Assembly (NCBI GenBank): GCA_021805275.1
Contig: JAJZFQ010000100.1
Coordinates: 1 to 63,442 of the forward strand
DNA: 63,442 nt
DNA from: Pseudomonadota bacterium
Lineage (GTDB): Bacteria; Pseudomonadota; Gammaproteobacteria; Steroidobacterales; Steroidobacteraceae
Direction: 5' to 3'
The notes under the pieces are model-generated. The model worked only from the letters and a program-made list of their open reading frames with translations. It searched no databases and was not told the DNA's origin. Shown one piece after another: positions 51,393-60,781 of this stretch. Within the stretch, counting starts at the first letter, position 1. Each line of letters starts with the position of its first letter. The translations under genes were made by a program, and so were the position numbers.

Positions 51393-51878
51393 TCACCCGT
51401 GACCCACAGCCAGAGGTGGGGACTCGTTGACCCGTCCGACCGCCCGCCGCAGTCGCAGCGCGAGCCCACGCCGCTCGTCGTCCGTGAGGAACTCCCCCAG
51501 CTCGCAGGCACGCCCGTGCGACTCGATGGTCAACCGGGTGGGATGCAGCCGCGAGGCGGGATGGCTCAATTTGATCTGCGCCCAGTGGCGCTGGAAGATG
51601 ACGTGTCGACAGGCGTGACGGTCGCGCAGCTCTATGCTGACGTCGGAGTCGGTGATCGTGACGATCTCGGCCTGGAAGCGCCGCTGCAGGCTGTCGTTGA
51701 GCGCCCAGCCGAGCGCGAGCATCTCGGCCGAAGCGATCAGCAGGATCGGCCAGAGGCCGAAGGCGGTGAATACCGCGCCGATCCCGAGGGTGAATGCCCC
51801 AATAATCGTAAAAAAAACGAGGGCGCCCCGCAGTGATAGCGAGCAATTCGGACAAAGGACGATGCGCAGCGAAGGCAT
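51393..51878 (-). CDS. DUF2244 membrane protein
   Basis: A 161-aa protein with two adjacent helices near the N-terminus (GALVFFTIIGAFTLGIGAVF and LWPILLIASAEMLALGWAL) and a cytoplasmic beta-rich domain (EIVTITDSDVSIELRD, ESHGRACELGEFLTDDERR), which is the DUF2244 layout. Members are often found near cytochrome oxidase genes; their function is unknown. Here it is upstream of ctaC on the same strand and may share a transcript. Confidence 0.85.
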   Translation of the reverse strand: MPSLRIVLCPNCSLSLRGALVFFTIIGAFTLGIGAVFTAFGLWPILLIASAEMLALGWALNDSLQRRFQAEIVTITDSDVSIELRDRHACRHVIFQRHWAQIKLSHPASRLHPTRLTIESHGRACELGEFLTDDERRGLALRLRRAVGRVNESPPLAVGHG

Positions 51879-52065
51879 GTCTTAACTTGGAATTGGCCTG
51901 TTCAGTTGCTCTGATGGATCCGGCCTTGCGGCCGTCCCGGCAATCTCCCCCCGGCGATGTCCCTCGACCGCCGTGGCGTGTGCTGCGTTGCTTAAGGGCG
52001 AAGCACGACGCCGCGTCGGCATCCTATATTGACGAATGTCATGGTATTGCGCCCCGCAGGGCGAT

Positions 52066-52749
52066 TCAAGACCAGTCGGCGAGCCGGGCGGCGGCGACAG
52101 CGAGGTCCGGCAGTCCCTGAGCGGGGCTCAGCGCTGGAATCTCGGCGAGCGGTGCCCCGCACAGCGCGCGCAGGGTGGCCAGGTTCTCGGCAGCGCGGTC
52201 CATGGCCGGATCGATGCCGTTCGCCACCCATCCGGCGAACTTCGCCCCATGGCTGCGAATGGATTCGCAGCTCAGCAGCGCGTGATTGAGGCAGCCCAGA
52301 CGCAGGCCCACCACCAGGATCACCGGAAGCTCGAGGGCGCCGGCGATATCGGCCATGCCCTGCTGCGGTCCGATCGGCGCCAGCCATCCGCCGGCGCCCT
52401 CGACGATCACGTAGTCGGCACGCTCGGCGAGCACTGTATGGCACGCCCGGATGTGCTGCAGGTCGATGGCCACGCCGGCCTCGGCCGCGGCGATGTGCGG
52501 CGAGATGGGTGGATCGAAGCAGTACGGGTTGACGATTGCATACGGGGCCGGCGCGGATGCCTGCGCGATCAGCGTGAGCGCATCCTCGCTGCGCAACCCC
52601 TCAGGGGTATGCAGCGCGCCCGATGCGACCGGCTTCATGACCGCCACGCGCAGTCCCCGGCGCGCAAGGGCGCGGGTGAGCGCCGCGGAAAAAACCGTCT
52701 TGCCGACGCCCGTATCGGTACCGGTGACGAACACGCCGCGCGCGCTCAC
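52066..52749 (-). CDS. bioD: dethiobiotin synthetase
   Basis: A 227-aa ATP-dependent enzyme that closes the ureido ring of dethiobiotin from diaminopelargonic acid and CO2. The P-loop GTDTGVGKTVFSAAL begins the protein, with KPVASG, the substrate block VEGAGGWLAPI and the late GWVANGIDP. It is the last gene of the biotin operon, with a GTG start overlapping the bioC stop. No bioA (diaminopelargonate synthase) is seen in the window. Confidence 0.94.
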   Translation of the reverse strand: MSARGVFVTGTDTGVGKTVFSAALTRALARRGLRVAVMKPVASGALHTPEGLRSEDALTLIAQASAPAPYAIVNPYCFDPPISPHIAAAEAGVAIDLQHIRACHTVLAERADYVIVEGAGGWLAPIGPQQGMADIAGALELPVILVVGLRLGCLNHALLSCESIRSHGAKFAGWVANGIDPAMDRAAENLATLRALCGAPLAEIPALSPAQGLPDLAVAAARLADWS

Positions 52750-53660
52750 GGGCGTCTCCGCCGGCCGATCCGCCCCAGCGGGATGTGCACTTCGGCTCCC
52801 GATTCGCCGCTCGCCTCGGCCGGCCCCTGCAGCGCCTGCACGCGCTGCAGGCCGTCGCGGGTCGCCCAGGCCGCCGCGTAGATCACCTCGTACGTTGCCG
52901 GCAGCCGGCCCTCGCGGCGGTGCATCTCGTAACGCTCGGCCATGCGCCGCAGCCGTCCTTTGCCCGTCAGCGCACGCGACCGGCCCGCCGTCACATTACG
53001 CGCACCGATGGCCTGCAGGTCGCGCATCAGCCCCAACACAGTCTCGTACGTCACAGTCACGCGCTCCACATCGAGCACCGGCTCGCTGAACCCGGCCCGC
53101 ATCAAGGCCTCGCCGATGTCGTGCACATCGAGGAAGCGGTTGACGTGCGGGCGCCCATCCTCGTCCCAGGCCTCGCGCAGCTCGCGCAGGGTGTCGGGAC
53201 CGAAGGTGCTGAGCGTGAAGAATCCCTCCGGCTTGAGCACGCGCCGCACCTGCGCAAGCACCCCGTCCGGCGGGTCGCACCACTGTAGCATCAGGTTGCT
53301 GAACACCACGTCCACACCCCCCGGGCGCAGCGGCAGCCGGCCGGCATCAGCGCAGATGCGCTCGAACCGCCCGAACCAGCGCTGGTGCCGGGCCGCCTGG
53401 CGGAGCATCCCGGGGGCGAGATCAAGCGCCATCACCCGCGCGCGCCGGTAGCGACGCTTCAGCTGCGCGCTCAGGCGGCCCGTGCCAGCGCCGAGGTCCA
53501 GCACCACCGCGGGCGTGAAGGCAAACGGCTCGAGCCGTGCGAGCAGCTCCTCGCCGACACGCGCCTGCAGCAGCGCGGCGGTCTCGTAGCTCTCGCCCGC
53601 TCGGTCGAAGGTGTCGCGCACCGCGGCGCGCTCGAGTGCGAAGGGATCGGAACGGTTCAT
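52746..53660 (-). CDS. bioC: malonyl-ACP O-methyltransferase
   Basis: A 304-aa SAM methyltransferase that masks malonyl-ACP as the methyl ester to start pimelate assembly. The SAM site is VLDLGAGTGRLSAQL, with the acidic loop ALDLAPGML and the BioC-typical VFSNLMLQWCDPP. RAAVRDTFDRAGESYE at the N-terminus is also family-typical. The ATG overlaps the bioH stop by 4 bp. The long open frame upstream is antisense-free but belongs to bioH in another frame, so the MNRSDPFAL start is used. Confidence 0.92.
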   Translation of the reverse strand: MNRSDPFALERAAVRDTFDRAGESYETAALLQARVGEELLARLEPFAFTPAVVLDLGAGTGRLSAQLKRRYRRARVMALDLAPGMLRQAARHQRWFGRFERICADAGRLPLRPGGVDVVFSNLMLQWCDPPDGVLAQVRRVLKPEGFFTLSTFGPDTLRELREAWDEDGRPHVNRFLDVHDIGEALMRAGFSEPVLDVERVTVTYETVLGLMRDLQAIGARNVTAGRSRALTGKGRLRRMAERYEMHRREGRLPATYEVIYAAAWATRDGLQRVQALQGPAEASGESGAEVHIPLGRIGRRRRP

Positions 53661-54454
53661 GCCGATGTCAGAAACTCCGCGAGCAGATCGGCCACTTCGG
53701 GGGTATGGGAGAGGAACGGAGCGTGGGCCGCGCGCCGGATCTCGGCAAAGCGGGCGTGCGGCAGCGCCGCCACGAGCGCGCGGGTTGCCGCCGGCAGCAG
53801 CACCCGGTCGTATTGACCGGCGATCGCCAGCGTCGGGGCGGTGATCGCGCCGAGCTCGCCGCGCAGATCCGCGGTGCGCAGCAGCTCCAGTCCTGCCGCG
53901 AGCGCTTCGGGCCGCGCCTCGCCATGCTCGAACAGCGCGGCGCGCAGCTGCTCGAGCACCGCCTGGCCGGCAGCGCTGCCGCGCACCTGCAGGTCGAGAA
54001 ACTCGCTCACCGTGCGCCGGTAATCGCCCCGCAGGCCCTCGGCGAGCCGTACCAGGCGCGCCTCGGGGGTGCCGTGCGGCCAGTCGGACGCCGCTGTGAA
54101 GCGCGGCGTTGCGCCGATCAGCGCAAGGTGGGCGGGCGGCCCAAGTCCGGGCGGCGGCCGCGCGGCCCACCCGAGCGCGAGTTCGGCACCGAGCGACCAG
54201 CCGAGCAGGTCGTATCGCTCCGGGCCGATCAGATGCTCGACCGCCCGGGCGATCCGGTCGGTCTGGCCGCGCAGCGACGCGTGCGCGGCGTGCCACGGAC
54301 TGCGGCCGTGCCCGGGGAGATCGACGGCGATCAGCCGGAAGCGCCCCTTAAGCGCCGCGCCGAGCGTGTCCCACACGCGCACGTTCAAACCCCAGCCGTG
54401 CAGCAGCACCAGCGCCGGACCCGTGCCGCGCTGCTCGACGTACAGCTCGCTCAT
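53657..54454 (-). CDS. bioH: pimeloyl-ACP methyl ester carboxylesterase
   Basis: A 265-aa alpha/beta hydrolase that removes the methyl group placed by BioC once the pimeloyl chain is complete. LVLLHGWGLNVRVWD, DLPGHGRS, the nucleophile elbow LLGWSLGAELAL, the acid in IAGQYDRVL and the histidine in AAHAPFLSHT are all in place. The start overlaps the bioF stop (ATGA). Placement between bioF and bioC makes the assignment firm. Confidence 0.93.
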   Translation of the reverse strand: MSELYVEQRGTGPALVLLHGWGLNVRVWDTLGAALKGRFRLIAVDLPGHGRSPWHAAHASLRGQTDRIARAVEHLIGPERYDLLGWSLGAELALGWAARPPPGLGPPAHLALIGATPRFTAASDWPHGTPEARLVRLAEGLRGDYRRTVSEFLDLQVRGSAAGQAVLEQLRAALFEHGEARPEALAAGLELLRTADLRGELGAITAPTLAIAGQYDRVLLPAATRALVAALPHARFAEIRRAAHAPFLSHTPEVADLLAEFLTSA

Positions 54455-55653
54455 GGCGGCTCCGCCGGCGCGTCTGCGCGCGCCTCGCGACAGACGCGCC
54501 CGAGTGCCTCGGCCAGCGCATCCACTTGTGCCTCGCTGTGTGCGGCTGTCAGCGTCACGCGCAGACGCTCCTCGCCGGCCGGCACGGTGGGCGCGCGGAT
54601 CGCGACCACCCAAAAGCCCGCCTCACGCAGAGCCTGTTGGGCCCGCAGGACCGCCCGCGCACTGCCGAGCGGCACGGGCTGGATCGGCGTCGCCGACGCG
54701 CACAGCGGCACGCCGGCCGCCCGGGCGGCGGCCCGGAAGCGCCCCGTGAGCGCGAGCACCCGCTCGCGGCGCCACGGCTCGCGCTGCGCGATGGCGAGCG
54801 CGGCGCGCGTCGCGGCCGCGACCGGCTGGGGCAGCGCGGTGGTATAGACGTAGGGACGGGCCCTCTGGATCAACAGCTCGATCAACGCGGCGCTCCCGGC
54901 AACGAACGCGCCAGCGGAGCCGAATGCCTTGCCGAGCGTCCCGACCAGCACCGGCGCCTCCTCCGCCGACAGTCCAGCCTGTTCCAGAGCGCCGCGACCG
55001 GACGGTCCGAGCACACCGATGCCGTGTGCGTCATCGACGACCAGCCAGGCGGCGTGCGCGCCGGCGGCACGGGCGAGCGCACCGAGTGGCGCAACGTCGC
55101 CGTCCATGCTGAAGACCCCGTCGGTAGCGAGCACCGCGGTCGGCCGCGCGCTCGCCTCGAGCAGGCGGGTCGCGTGCCCGGCATCGGCGTGCGCATAGCG
55201 CCTGAAGCGCGCCCCCGAGAGCAGCGCGCCGTCGATCAGCGAGGCGTGACTCAGCCGATCGAGCAGCACCGCCTCGCCGCGCTGCGCCAGCGCGCTCACG
55301 ACACCGAGATTGGCCATGTACCCGGTGGAGAAGAGCAGCGCGCGCTCACGGCCGGTGAACGCCGCGAGCGCCTCCTCCAGCGCCGCGTGTTCGGCGCCGT
55401 GCCCGCTGACCAGGTGCGATGCCCCGCTGCCGGCGCCCGAGCGCGCGGCGCAGGCGGCCATGGCCGCTGCGGGCTGCGGGTGACCGGCGAGCCCCAGGTA
55501 ATCGTTGCTGCTGAAGTCGAGCAGCCGCTGACCCGCGATGATCAGCTCGGCGTGGCTGCCCGCAGCGGGATACGCCTCCACCGTATGGCGGCGGCGGCGC
55601 AGGTGTGCGCGCTCGAGCTGCGCGAGCAGCGGCTCAAGGGGCTGTCTCTGCAT
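54451..55653 (-). CDS. bioF: 8-amino-7-oxononanoate synthase
   Basis: A 400-aa PLP enzyme joining pimeloyl-ACP with alanine. The family blocks are [50 protein letters not shown] and the PLP lysine in [15 protein letters not shown]. The end lies in the bioH start and the beginning overlaps the bioB 3' end by 20 bp, so translation is tightly coupled throughout. Confidence 0.95.
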   Translation of the reverse strand: MQRQPLEPLLAQLERAHLRRRRHTVEAYPAAGSHAELIIAGQRLLDFSSNDYLGLAGHPQPAAAMAACAARSGAGSGASHLVSGHGAEHAALEEALAAFTGRERALLFSTGYMANLGVVSALAQRGEAVLLDRLSHASLIDGALLSGARFRRYAHADAGHATRLLEASARPTAVLATDGVFSMDGDVAPLGALARAAGAHAAWLVVDDAHGIGVLGPSGRGALEQAGLSAEEAPVLVGTLGKAFGSAGAFVAGSAALIELLIQRARPYVYTTALPQPVAAATRAALAIAQREPWRRERVLALTGRFRAAARAAGVPLCASATPIQPVPLGSARAVLRAQQALREAGFWVVAIRAPTVPAGEERLRVTLTAAHSEAQVDALAEALGRVCREARADAPAEPP

Positions 55654-56695
55654 GGCATCCCGCGCGCGCGCAGGGGCGCTCCTCGCCTGCCGCGCCCGAG
55701 CTGTGCGCCTCGGTGTCCGCGGGACCCGCCTCGGTCTTCAGACCCAGCCGCTCGAACAACCGTCGATCGCGCGCGACGTCCGGATTGCCGGTCGTGAGCA
55801 GTTTCTCGCCGTAGAAAATCGAGTTGGCGCCCGCCATAAAGCACAGCGCCTGCATCTCGTCGCTCATCGTCTCGCGGCCGGCCGACAGCCGCACGTGCGA
55901 GCGCGGCATCAGCAGTCGCGCCGCACCGATTGCCCGGACGAACTCGAACGGATCAAGCGGCGCGCTGCCGGCGAGCGGCGTGCCAGCAACCGGCACCAGC
56001 TGGTTGATCGGCACGCTCTCGGGATGCTCGGGCAGGTTGGCGAGCGTGCGCAGCAGCTCGGCGCGGTCCGCCGGGGACTCGCCCATGCCGAGAATGCCGC
56101 CGCAGCAGACTTTCAGGTCCGCCGCGCGCACCGCCGCCAGCGTCTCGAGCCGGTCCCGGTAGGTGCGCGTGGTGATGATCTCGCCGTAGAACTCCTCGGA
56201 AGTGTCGAGATTGTGGTTGTAGTAGTCGAGGCCGGCGGCCTTCAGCTCGAGCGCCTGCTCGGGGGTGAGCATGCCGAGCGTGGCGCAGGTCTCCATCCCG
56301 AGCGCGCGCACTTCGCGCACCATCGCGCCGATCACCTGCAGCTCCTTGGCCTTGGGCGAGCGGTATGCCGCGCCCATGCAGAAGCGGGTGGCGCCGGCGG
56401 CCTTGGCGCGCTGCGCCCGCTCGCGCACGGTGGCGAGTTCCATCAGCGCCTCGCGCTCGAGCCCGGTCTCGTAGCGCACGCTCTGCGGACAGTAGGCGCA
56501 GTCCTCGGGACAGGCGCCGGTCTTGATCGACAGCAGCGTGCTCATCTGCACCGTGTTGGCAACATGATGCTCCCGGTGCACCCGCTGAGCCTGCAGCAGC
56601 AAGTCGAGCAACGGTAGGGCGAGGAGACCTTCGACTTCCGCGCGCGACCAGTCGTGGCGGATGGCGCCGAAAACGGCGGGAGGGCATGCAGTCAT
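55634..56695 (-). CDS. bioB: biotin synthase
   Basis: A 353-aa radical SAM enzyme that inserts sulfur into dethiobiotin. The [4Fe-4S] motif is [13 protein letters not shown], and the further residues for the [2Fe-2S] cluster lie in [15 protein letters not shown] and [12 protein letters not shown]. The last 35 residues are a variable tail containing several Cys and Pro. It is the first gene of the biotin operon, with its promoter upstream. Confidence 0.96.
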   Translation of the reverse strand: MTACPPAVFGAIRHDWSRAEVEGLLALPLLDLLLQAQRVHREHHVANTVQMSTLLSIKTGACPEDCAYCPQSVRYETGLEREALMELATVRERAQRAKAAGATRFCMGAAYRSPKAKELQVIGAMVREVRALGMETCATLGMLTPEQALELKAAGLDYYNHNLDTSEEFYGEIITTRTYRDRLETLAAVRAADLKVCCGGILGMGESPADRAELLRTLANLPEHPESVPINQLVPVAGTPLAGSAPLDPFEFVRAIGAARLLMPRSHVRLSAGRETMSDEMQALCFMAGANSIFYGEKLLTTGNPDVARDRRLFERLGLKTEAGPADTEAHSSGAAGEERPCARAGCHAETAP

Positions 56696-56734
56696 GGGCA
56701 GTCCGGGGTCGGCGGATTACGTTCCGCGCCGCGC

Positions 56735-56788
56735 ATGTTCCGGGCGGTGGATGCGATTGTCAACGGATGAGCGTCCGTCGAGTCGACG
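56735..56788 (-). promoter_or_regulatory. candidate promoter of the biotin operon
   Basis: On the minus strand, a perfect TTGACA (56763-56758) is followed after 17 bp by GAACAT (56740-56735), about 40 bp before the bioB start. Upstream lies a dyad CGTCGA-g-TCGACG (56776-56788). It does not resemble the BirA operator (TTGTAAACC...GGTTTACAA), and no BirA site was found. Confidence 0.5.
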
Positions 56789-56920
56789 ATTGAGCGTTTC
56801 TTGTTCATCCGGGCGCCGCGTCGACCCAGGCAGCCGCGCACCGAATGGGCCGGAATTCCCGGTTCCACGACCGTGATCTTGACCGCGCCCGCGTCCGTAG
56901 CGCGGGCCCGCCAGCGCGCC

Positions 56921-57262
56921 TCAGACCCAGCGCTTGAGCCGCCTGCCCTCGATGTCGGTGAACGAGCCGGAGAGGATCATGATCAGGTCGATCAGCACCC
57001 ACACCCCGAGGCCGCCGGCCGTCACCAGCATCAGGATACCCGTGCCGATCTTGCCGGCGTAGTAACGATGCGCGCCGAGGTAGCCGAAGAAGATGCACAG
57101 CAGAAACGCCGGCAGGACAAGCTTCTGCGACTCCCCGGCGAGCAGCTGGCGTGCGCCACAGCCCGGGCAGTTCGCGGCGCTCTCGTGGATCTGCCGGCCG
57201 CAGATGCGGCAGAAGACCATGCCTGCGTTGGCCGCAGTGTTCGGATCGGCATTCATGTTCAT
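56921..57262 (-). CDS. TM2 domain protein with N-terminal zinc ribbon
   Basis: A 113-aa protein. Residues about 17-38 form a zinc ribbon (CRICGRQIHESAANCPGCG). The rest is a TM2 domain: helix LPAFLLCIFFGYLGAHRYYAGK, the short conserved loop, and helix GILMLVTAGGLGVWVLIDLIMI. A GGGGTGA ribosome site precedes the first ATG. Function is unknown; TM2 proteins are widespread small membrane proteins. It lies 100 bp downstream of ubiA on the same strand. Confidence 0.88.
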   Translation of the reverse strand: MNMNADPNTAANAGMVFCRICGRQIHESAANCPGCGARQLLAGESQKLVLPAFLLCIFFGYLGAHRYYAGKIGTGILMLVTAGGLGVWVLIDLIMILSGSFTDIEGRRLKRWV

Positions 57263-57362
57263 CGCTCACCCCTTTTGCCTCAGCGCCCCCCCCGGCGCGC
57301 CGTGCGCCGGTTCGGGCCGCCCGTGACGAAAACACCGCCGGCGCGCAAAAGTTGCGGGCCGC

Positions 57363-58292
57363 TCAGCGCGCGTACACGTAGTGCAGTGCCACGCCGATGA
57401 AGATCGCCATGCCCACGTAGTTGTTGTTGAGAAATGCCCGCAGGCAGGCAGCCGGTTCGCGCCGGCGAATCAGCCACTGCTGATAGACGAACAGCCCCGC
57501 CACGACGGCAAGCCCGGCCGTGTACCACGCGCCGAGCTTCAAGTCGTGCCCGCCGAGGGCGAGCGCGACGAGCATGATCGCCTGCAGCACCCCGATCAGC
57601 AGCCGGTCGAGATCCGCGAACAGCAGCGCGCTCGACTGGATGCCGACTCGGCGGTCATCGTCGCGGTCGACCATGGCGTACTGCGTGTCGTACACCACCG
57701 CCCAGATCACCGCCGCGATGTACAGCACCCAGGCCACCCGCGGCACCGCGCCGAGCTGGGCGGCGAAGGCCATCGGGATGCTCCAGCCCCCGAACGACAG
57801 GCCCAGGTACAGCTGCGGCAGCGGGAAGAAGCGCTTGACGAACGGATAGGAGGCGGTGAGCGCTGCACCGATCATGGCGAGTTCGATCGTCAGACGATTG
57901 AGGCGCATCACCAGCCACAGCGCCGCGACCATCAGCACCAGGAACAGGCCGAGAGCCTCGGCGGGCGAGACTCGGCGCGCGGCGAGCGGACGGTCACGCG
58001 TGCGTCTGACGTGCGAGTCGATGTTGCGATCGGCGAAGTCGTTGATGATGCAGCCGGCGGCGCGCATGACCACCACGCCGGCCACGAAGACGATGAGCAC
58101 GCCCGGATCAGGCCGCCCGCGCCCGGCGATCCACAGTGCCCACAGCGTCGGCCACAGCAGCAGCCAGGTGCCGATGGGCCGGTCGAAGCGGGCGAGCCGA
58201 CCGTACTCCTCGATTCGCCGCGCCAAGCGGTGCAGCAACGGCGCCTCGCCCAGTCCACGGTTCTGGTCGACTTGATCGATCGCGGCTGACAT
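57363..58292 (-). CDS. ubiA: 4-hydroxybenzoate polyprenyltransferase
   Basis: A 309-aa integral membrane enzyme that attaches the polyprenyl chain to 4-hydroxybenzoate in ubiquinone synthesis. The two Asp-rich motifs are INDFADRNIDSHVRRTRDRPLA and VIWAVVYDTQYAMVDRDDD, both typical of UbiA. The chorismate lyase gene ubiC is not adjacent. It starts 5 bp after the recG stop. Confidence 0.95.
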   Translation of the reverse strand: MSAAIDQVDQNRGLGEAPLLHRLARRIEEYGRLARFDRPIGTWLLLWPTLWALWIAGRGRPDPGVLIVFVAGVVVMRAAGCIINDFADRNIDSHVRRTRDRPLAARRVSPAEALGLFLVLMVAALWLVMRLNRLTIELAMIGAALTASYPFVKRFFPLPQLYLGLSFGGWSIPMAFAAQLGAVPRVAWVLYIAAVIWAVVYDTQYAMVDRDDDRRVGIQSSALLFADLDRLLIGVLQAIMLVALALGGHDLKLGAWYTAGLAVVAGLFVYQQWLIRRREPAACLRAFLNNNYVGMAIFIGVALHYVYAR

Positions 58293-58297
58293 CGGTC

Positions 58298-60397
58298 CTA
58301 CCCTACCCTCCCGTACTGCTCGCCGCCGGCGATCCAGCGGGCCGAGAGCGCCGCGATATTATCCGGATAGTCTGCCAGGAGCACCTCGGCGGCCGCCTGC
58401 ACCCGCGGCAGCAGGTCGGCATCGCGCATCAGGTCCGCGACCCGCATCTGCGCAAGTCCGGTCTGCCGCGTGCCGAGCAGTTCACCGGGCCCGCGCAACT
58501 CCAGATCGCGGCGGGCGATCTCGAAACCGTCATTGGTCCGGCGCATCACCTCCAGTCGGCGGCTGGCGAGCGGCGAGAGCGGCGCGCGATACAGCAGCAC
58601 GCAGCTGCTCGCCGCCGCGCCCCGACCCACGCGGCCACGCAGCTGATGCAACTGCGCGAGCCCCATGCGCTCGGCATTCTCGATCACCATCAGCGTCGCG
58701 TTCGGCACGTCGACGCCGACCTCGATGACCGTCGTCGCCACGAGCAACTGGATGCGGCCGGCCTGGAAGGCGAGCATCACCTCGTCCTTCTTCGGCGCGG
58801 ACAGCCGGCCGTGCACCAGACCGACGCGGACCTCGGGCAGCGCCTCGGCCAGCACGGCGGCGGTCTCCTCCGCCGCCTGGGCGCGCAGCTCCTCGGACTC
58901 TTCGATCAACGGACAGACCCAATACACCTGCCGGCCCGTGCCGCTGGCCTGTGCGACGCGTGCCACGACCTGGTCGCGGCGCTGCTCCGGGACGACCACG
59001 GTCTGCACCGGGGTGCGCCCGGGCGGCAGCTCGTCGATCACCGAGACGTCGAGATCGGCATAAGCGGTCATGGCGAGCGTGCGTGGAATGGGCGTGGCCG
59101 TCATGATGAGCTGGTGGGGGAAGCGGCCGCTGCTGCGGCCCTTCTCCTGCAGGCGCAGGCGCTGCTGCACGCCGAAGCGGTGCTGCTCATCGACGATCAC
59201 CAGCGCGAGGCCGGCGAACTCGATGCCCTCCTGGAACAGCGCGTGCGTGCCGACCACTACGCGCACCTCTCCGGAGGCGACCGCCTCGAGCGCGCTGCGC
59301 CGGGTCCGCGCCGGCTGGGCGCCCGAGAGCAGCGCCACCGGCAACCCGAGCGGCTCGAACCAGGCGCGGAAGTTGCGCGCGTGCTGTTCGGCGAGCAGTT
59401 CGGTCGGCGCCATCAGGGCGGCCTGCAGGCCGCTACCGGCGGTTCGCGCCGCCGCGAGCGCCGCCACCACGGTCTTACCGCAGCCGACGTCGCCCTGCAC
59501 CAGACGCACCATCGGCCGCTCGGCGCGCAGGTCAGTCTCGACTTCCGCCAGTGCGCGCGCCTGTGCGCCGGTCAGCTGGAAAGGCAGCGAGGCCAGCAGT
59601 CGCGCGGCGAGCCCCGCGGCATCCTCGAGCGAGCGCGCCGGATCGGTCCGGGTGGTGCGTTTCAACAGCCGCAGGTTCGCCTGGTGCGCGAGCAGCTCCT
59701 CGAACGCCAGGCGACGCTGTGCCGGGTGGCGGCCGGCGGAGAGTTCCTCGAGCCGGGCGTTCTTCGGCGGTCGGTGCACGTAGTGCAGCGCCTCGCGCAG
59801 CGACGGCAGGCGCAGATCCTCCAGCAGCTCGCGCGGCACCCAGTCCCGCACGCCGGCCGCGTCGAGCTCGCGCAGCGCCTGGGCGATCAGCATACGCAGG
59901 CGCCCCTGCGTGACCCCTTCGGTGAGCGGATACAGCGGCGTCAACGTATCCTCCACCGGCTCGGAGCGCTCGGTGACCCGCCGGTACTCCGGGTGGACCA
60001 TCTCCAGGCCCTGCGGACCGCGCCGTACTTCCCCGAAACAGCGCAGGCGTGCGCCGCGTACCAGGCCTTCCTGCTGGCTGGCCGAGAAGTGGAAAAACCT
60101 GAGCGTCAGAAATCCGGTGCCATCGGACAGCCGTGTCAGCAGCTGGCGCCGGCGGCGGAATACGACCTCGGTCAGCTGCACCTCGCCTTCGACGAGCGAG
60201 CGCATGCCGGGGTAGAGCTCACCGATACGCCGGCACTCGGTGCGGTCGTCGTAATCGACGGGCAGGACGAACAGCAGATCCTGCACCTGCGCGATGCCGA
60301 GGCGGCGCAGCCGCTCGGCGAGCGCGGCCCCGACGCCGCGCAGCGCGGTCACCGGCCGCTGTTCGTTCGACCCGGTCGTGCGCGCCCCCTCAGCCAA
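58298..60397 (-). CDS. recG: ATP-dependent DNA helicase RecG
   Basis: A 699-aa branch-migration helicase that remodels stalled forks and Holliday junctions. The wedge domain occupies the first about 250 residues. Helicase motifs include [30 protein letters not shown] (DEQH box), [14 protein letters not shown] and the late [14 protein letters not shown]. The open frame begins with a TTG overlapping the ridA stop; a GTG at the VTALRGVG block, 15 codons further in, is an alternative start closer to the usual N-terminus. Confidence 0.95.
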   Translation of the reverse strand: MAEGARTTGSNEQRPVTALRGVGAALAERLRRLGIAQVQDLLFVLPVDYDDRTECRRIGELYPGMRSLVEGEVQLTEVVFRRRRQLLTRLSDGTGFLTLRFFHFSASQQEGLVRGARLRCFGEVRRGPQGLEMVHPEYRRVTERSEPVEDTLTPLYPLTEGVTQGRLRMLIAQALRELDAAGVRDWVPRELLEDLRLPSLREALHYVHRPPKNARLEELSAGRHPAQRRLAFEELLAHQANLRLLKRTTRTDPARSLEDAAGLAARLLASLPFQLTGAQARALAEVETDLRAERPMVRLVQGDVGCGKTVVAALAAARTAGSGLQAALMAPTELLAEQHARNFRAWFEPLGLPVALLSGAQPARTRRSALEAVASGEVRVVVGTHALFQEGIEFAGLALVIVDEQHRFGVQQRLRLQEKGRSSGRFPHQLIMTATPIPRTLAMTAYADLDVSVIDELPPGRTPVQTVVVPEQRRDQVVARVAQASGTGRQVYWVCPLIEESEELRAQAAEETAAVLAEALPEVRVGLVHGRLSAPKKDEVMLAFQAGRIQLLVATTVIEVGVDVPNATLMVIENAERMGLAQLHQLRGRVGRGAAASSCVLLYRAPLSPLASRRLEVMRRTNDGFEIARRDLELRGPGELLGTRQTGLAQMRVADLMRDADLLPRVQAAAEVLLADYPDNIAALSARWIAGGEQYGRVG

Positions 60398-60773
60398 GGT
60401 GCACGATGCACTCCGCCTCGACGCGCGCCCCGCGCGGCAGCTGCGCCACGCCGACGGCGGCGCGCGCCGGATACGGCTGCGGGAAGTACTGGGCCATGAT
60501 CTCGTTGACCTTGGCGAAGTGCGCCAGATCGGTGAGATAGATGTTGACCTTCACCGCTTGCGCCAGCGTGCCCCCGGCTGCGCGGGCGACCGCATCGAGG
60601 TTGTCGAATACCCGACGGATCTCGGCCTCGATGCCCCCCGTCACCAGCTCCTTGGTGGCCGGATCGAGCGGAATCTGGCCCGACAGATACACCGTGTCCC
60701 CGGCGCGCACGGCCTGGGAATACGTGCCGATGGCCGGCGGCGCCTTGTCGGTATTGATGATCGTGCGGCTCAT
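60390..60773 (-). CDS. ridA: RidA family reactive imine/enamine deaminase
   Basis: A 127-aa trimeric protein that hydrolyses 2-aminoacrylate and related enamines released by PLP enzymes such as threonine dehydratase (ilvA is in this window). [25 protein letters not shown] and the conserved arginine in [15 protein letters not shown] are present. The ATG at 60773 has a GAGGA ribosome site at good spacing; an ATG at 60785 overlapping the spoT stop is also possible. Confidence 0.95.
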   Translation of the reverse strand: MSRTIINTDKAPPAIGTYSQAVRAGDTVYLSGQIPLDPATKELVTGGIEAEIRRVFDNLDAVARAAGGTLAQAVKVNIYLTDLAHFAKVNEIMAQYFPQPYPARAAVGVAQLPRGARVEAECIVHLG

Positions 60774-60781
60774 GCTTGTCC

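Noticed and set aside
56735..56788. BirA operator at the biotin operon
   Set aside because: The dyad there (CGTCGA-g-TCGACG) does not match the known TTGTAAACC/GGTTTACAA pattern, and no other candidate was seen.
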